The translations under genes and the position numbers were made by a program. A DNA stretch of 33,812 nt from contig NZ_LNGH01000005.1 in assembly GCF_011057715.1 (NCBI RefSeq), forward strand, positions 1 to 33,812, read 5' to 3'. Of this stretch, positions 33,272 through 33,812 are shown in pieces; position 1 is the first letter of the stretch, and every line of letters begins with the position of its first letter. The notes below the pieces were generated by a model. That model ran no database searches. It had not been told where the DNA came from and saw only the letters and a program-made list of their open reading frames with translations. The DNA is from Marinitoga sp. 38H-ov. GTDB lineage: Bacteria > Thermotogota > Thermotogae > Petrotogales > Petrotogaceae.

Positions 33272-33812
33272 ATGAAATTAGAAAAAATATTATTTAAAAA
33301 TATTTTAATTCTTAATATAATAGTTATTCTTATTACTTTTATTACTTCATTAAGTCTTAGAATAACACAAATAATAAAAGATGAAAATGATTATTTATTT
33401 CTAACATCAAAAATGTTCGAAACATATTTAGATAATACTTTATCTAAGATATATTCTTATTCAGAAAATATTTTAGAAAAAAATGATATTGTTTTTATTT
33501 TTGACAAAAATCCTTTGATAAAAAATTTTTCTTTAAACGCTTTAGAACTAGAATTCAATAATATTATAAAAAATAATAGTTTTATTAACGGTATAACTAT
33601 AACAGATAATAATAATATAATTTTAAAAACCGGAAATATAGATATTAAAAATCCTATTTACTTGTCAAATAATTGTTTTTGTATTAATATCATTAACAAT
33701 ATTAGTGAAAACAAATTTATATTTTTTACTTTAAATTTAAATGATATATTCAATAATTTTATGAATACAATAGAAAAGCCTCTAGGATTATTGATAAACT
33801 ATAATAATAATT
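33272..33812 (+). CDS. Membrane sensor protein, 3' end beyond the window
   Basis: Only the first 180 codons are present. The start ATG at 33272 follows AGGTGA and lies one base after the previous stop. A membrane span covers about residues 8-30, then an extracytoplasmic sensor-like region runs to the window edge with dCache-like strands (NGITITDNNNIILKTGNIDI). This region resembles in layout and some residues the sensor part of the kinase at 4152-6113. The output domain, whether kinase, GGDEF, HD-GYP or chemoreceptor, cannot be seen. Confidence 0.75.
   Translation, partial: MKLEKILFKNILILNIIVILITFITSLSLRITQIIKDENDYLFLTSKMFETYLDNTLSKIYSYSENILEKNDIVFIFDKNPLIKNFSLNALELEFNNIIKNNSFINGITITDNNNIILKTGNIDIKNPIYLSNNCFCINIINNISENKFIFFTLNLNDIFNNFMNTIEKPLGLLINYNNN

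Overview
This window is AT-rich DNA (roughly one quarter to 30% G+C by eye) with dense, mostly co-directional genes, strong GGAGGTG-type ribosome binding sites and T-tailed hairpin terminators. The gene content suggests a thermophilic Thermotogota bacterium of the Petrotogales/Marinitoga type. The main reasons are the small prokaryotic SpeD next to SpeE behind an XRE-cupin regulator, the many sugar ABC importers, the toga-like outer-membrane barrel proteins, and a SpeD that closely resembles the Thermotoga maritima protein as I remember it. The genus is an inference; no 16S or other marker gene is present. No tRNA, rRNA, CRISPR array or insertion sequence was seen.

Left part (1-10190). A YugP-type membrane zinc metallopeptidase faces a minus-strand sensory operon: a membrane sensor histidine kinase, an NtrC-type response regulator with an intact GAFTGA motif, a family-1 extracellular binding protein, and a small barrel-like exported protein. 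Divergent from it is a xylFGH-type sugar ABC importer. The shared 231-bp intergenic region holds three helically phased copies of a TATGCAA/TTGCATA dyad, a sigma-A promoter for the kinase operon, a second inverted repeat, and a sigma-54-like element in front of the importer. I read this as a sensor that controls the neighbouring sugar importer and itself.

Middle part (10200-19790). A tightly packed, partly overlapping cluster encodes a PAS-GAF-GGDEF diguanylate cyclase, a COG2509-type FAD dehydrogenase, a NYN-domain nuclease-like protein with OST-HTH-like C-terminal modules, and a periplasmic-SBP/HD-GYP phosphodiesterase. A ugpBAE-type importer without its ATPase follows from its own promoter. 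Both importers carry an intrinsic terminator directly after the binding-protein gene, which probably sets the binding protein above the membrane parts.

Right part (19790-33812). A CsgG/FlgT-like protein ending in a barrel domain is divergent from a GPH-family sugar symporter that has a perfect 24-bp LacI-type operator. Then come fliS with an unknown partner gene (minus strand); a polyamine cluster (XRE-cupin regulator, speD, speE) behind a consensus TTGACA-17-TATAAT promoter; a radical SAM protein; a five-gene operon (iron-type alcohol dehydrogenase, histidine phosphatase, ComB-like phosphatase, parvulin-type PPIase, flavin-reductase-like protein); Hsp20; and finally a family-3 binding protein followed by a membrane sensor gene that runs off the end. 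That last pair resembles the SBP-plus-sensor arrangement at the left end.
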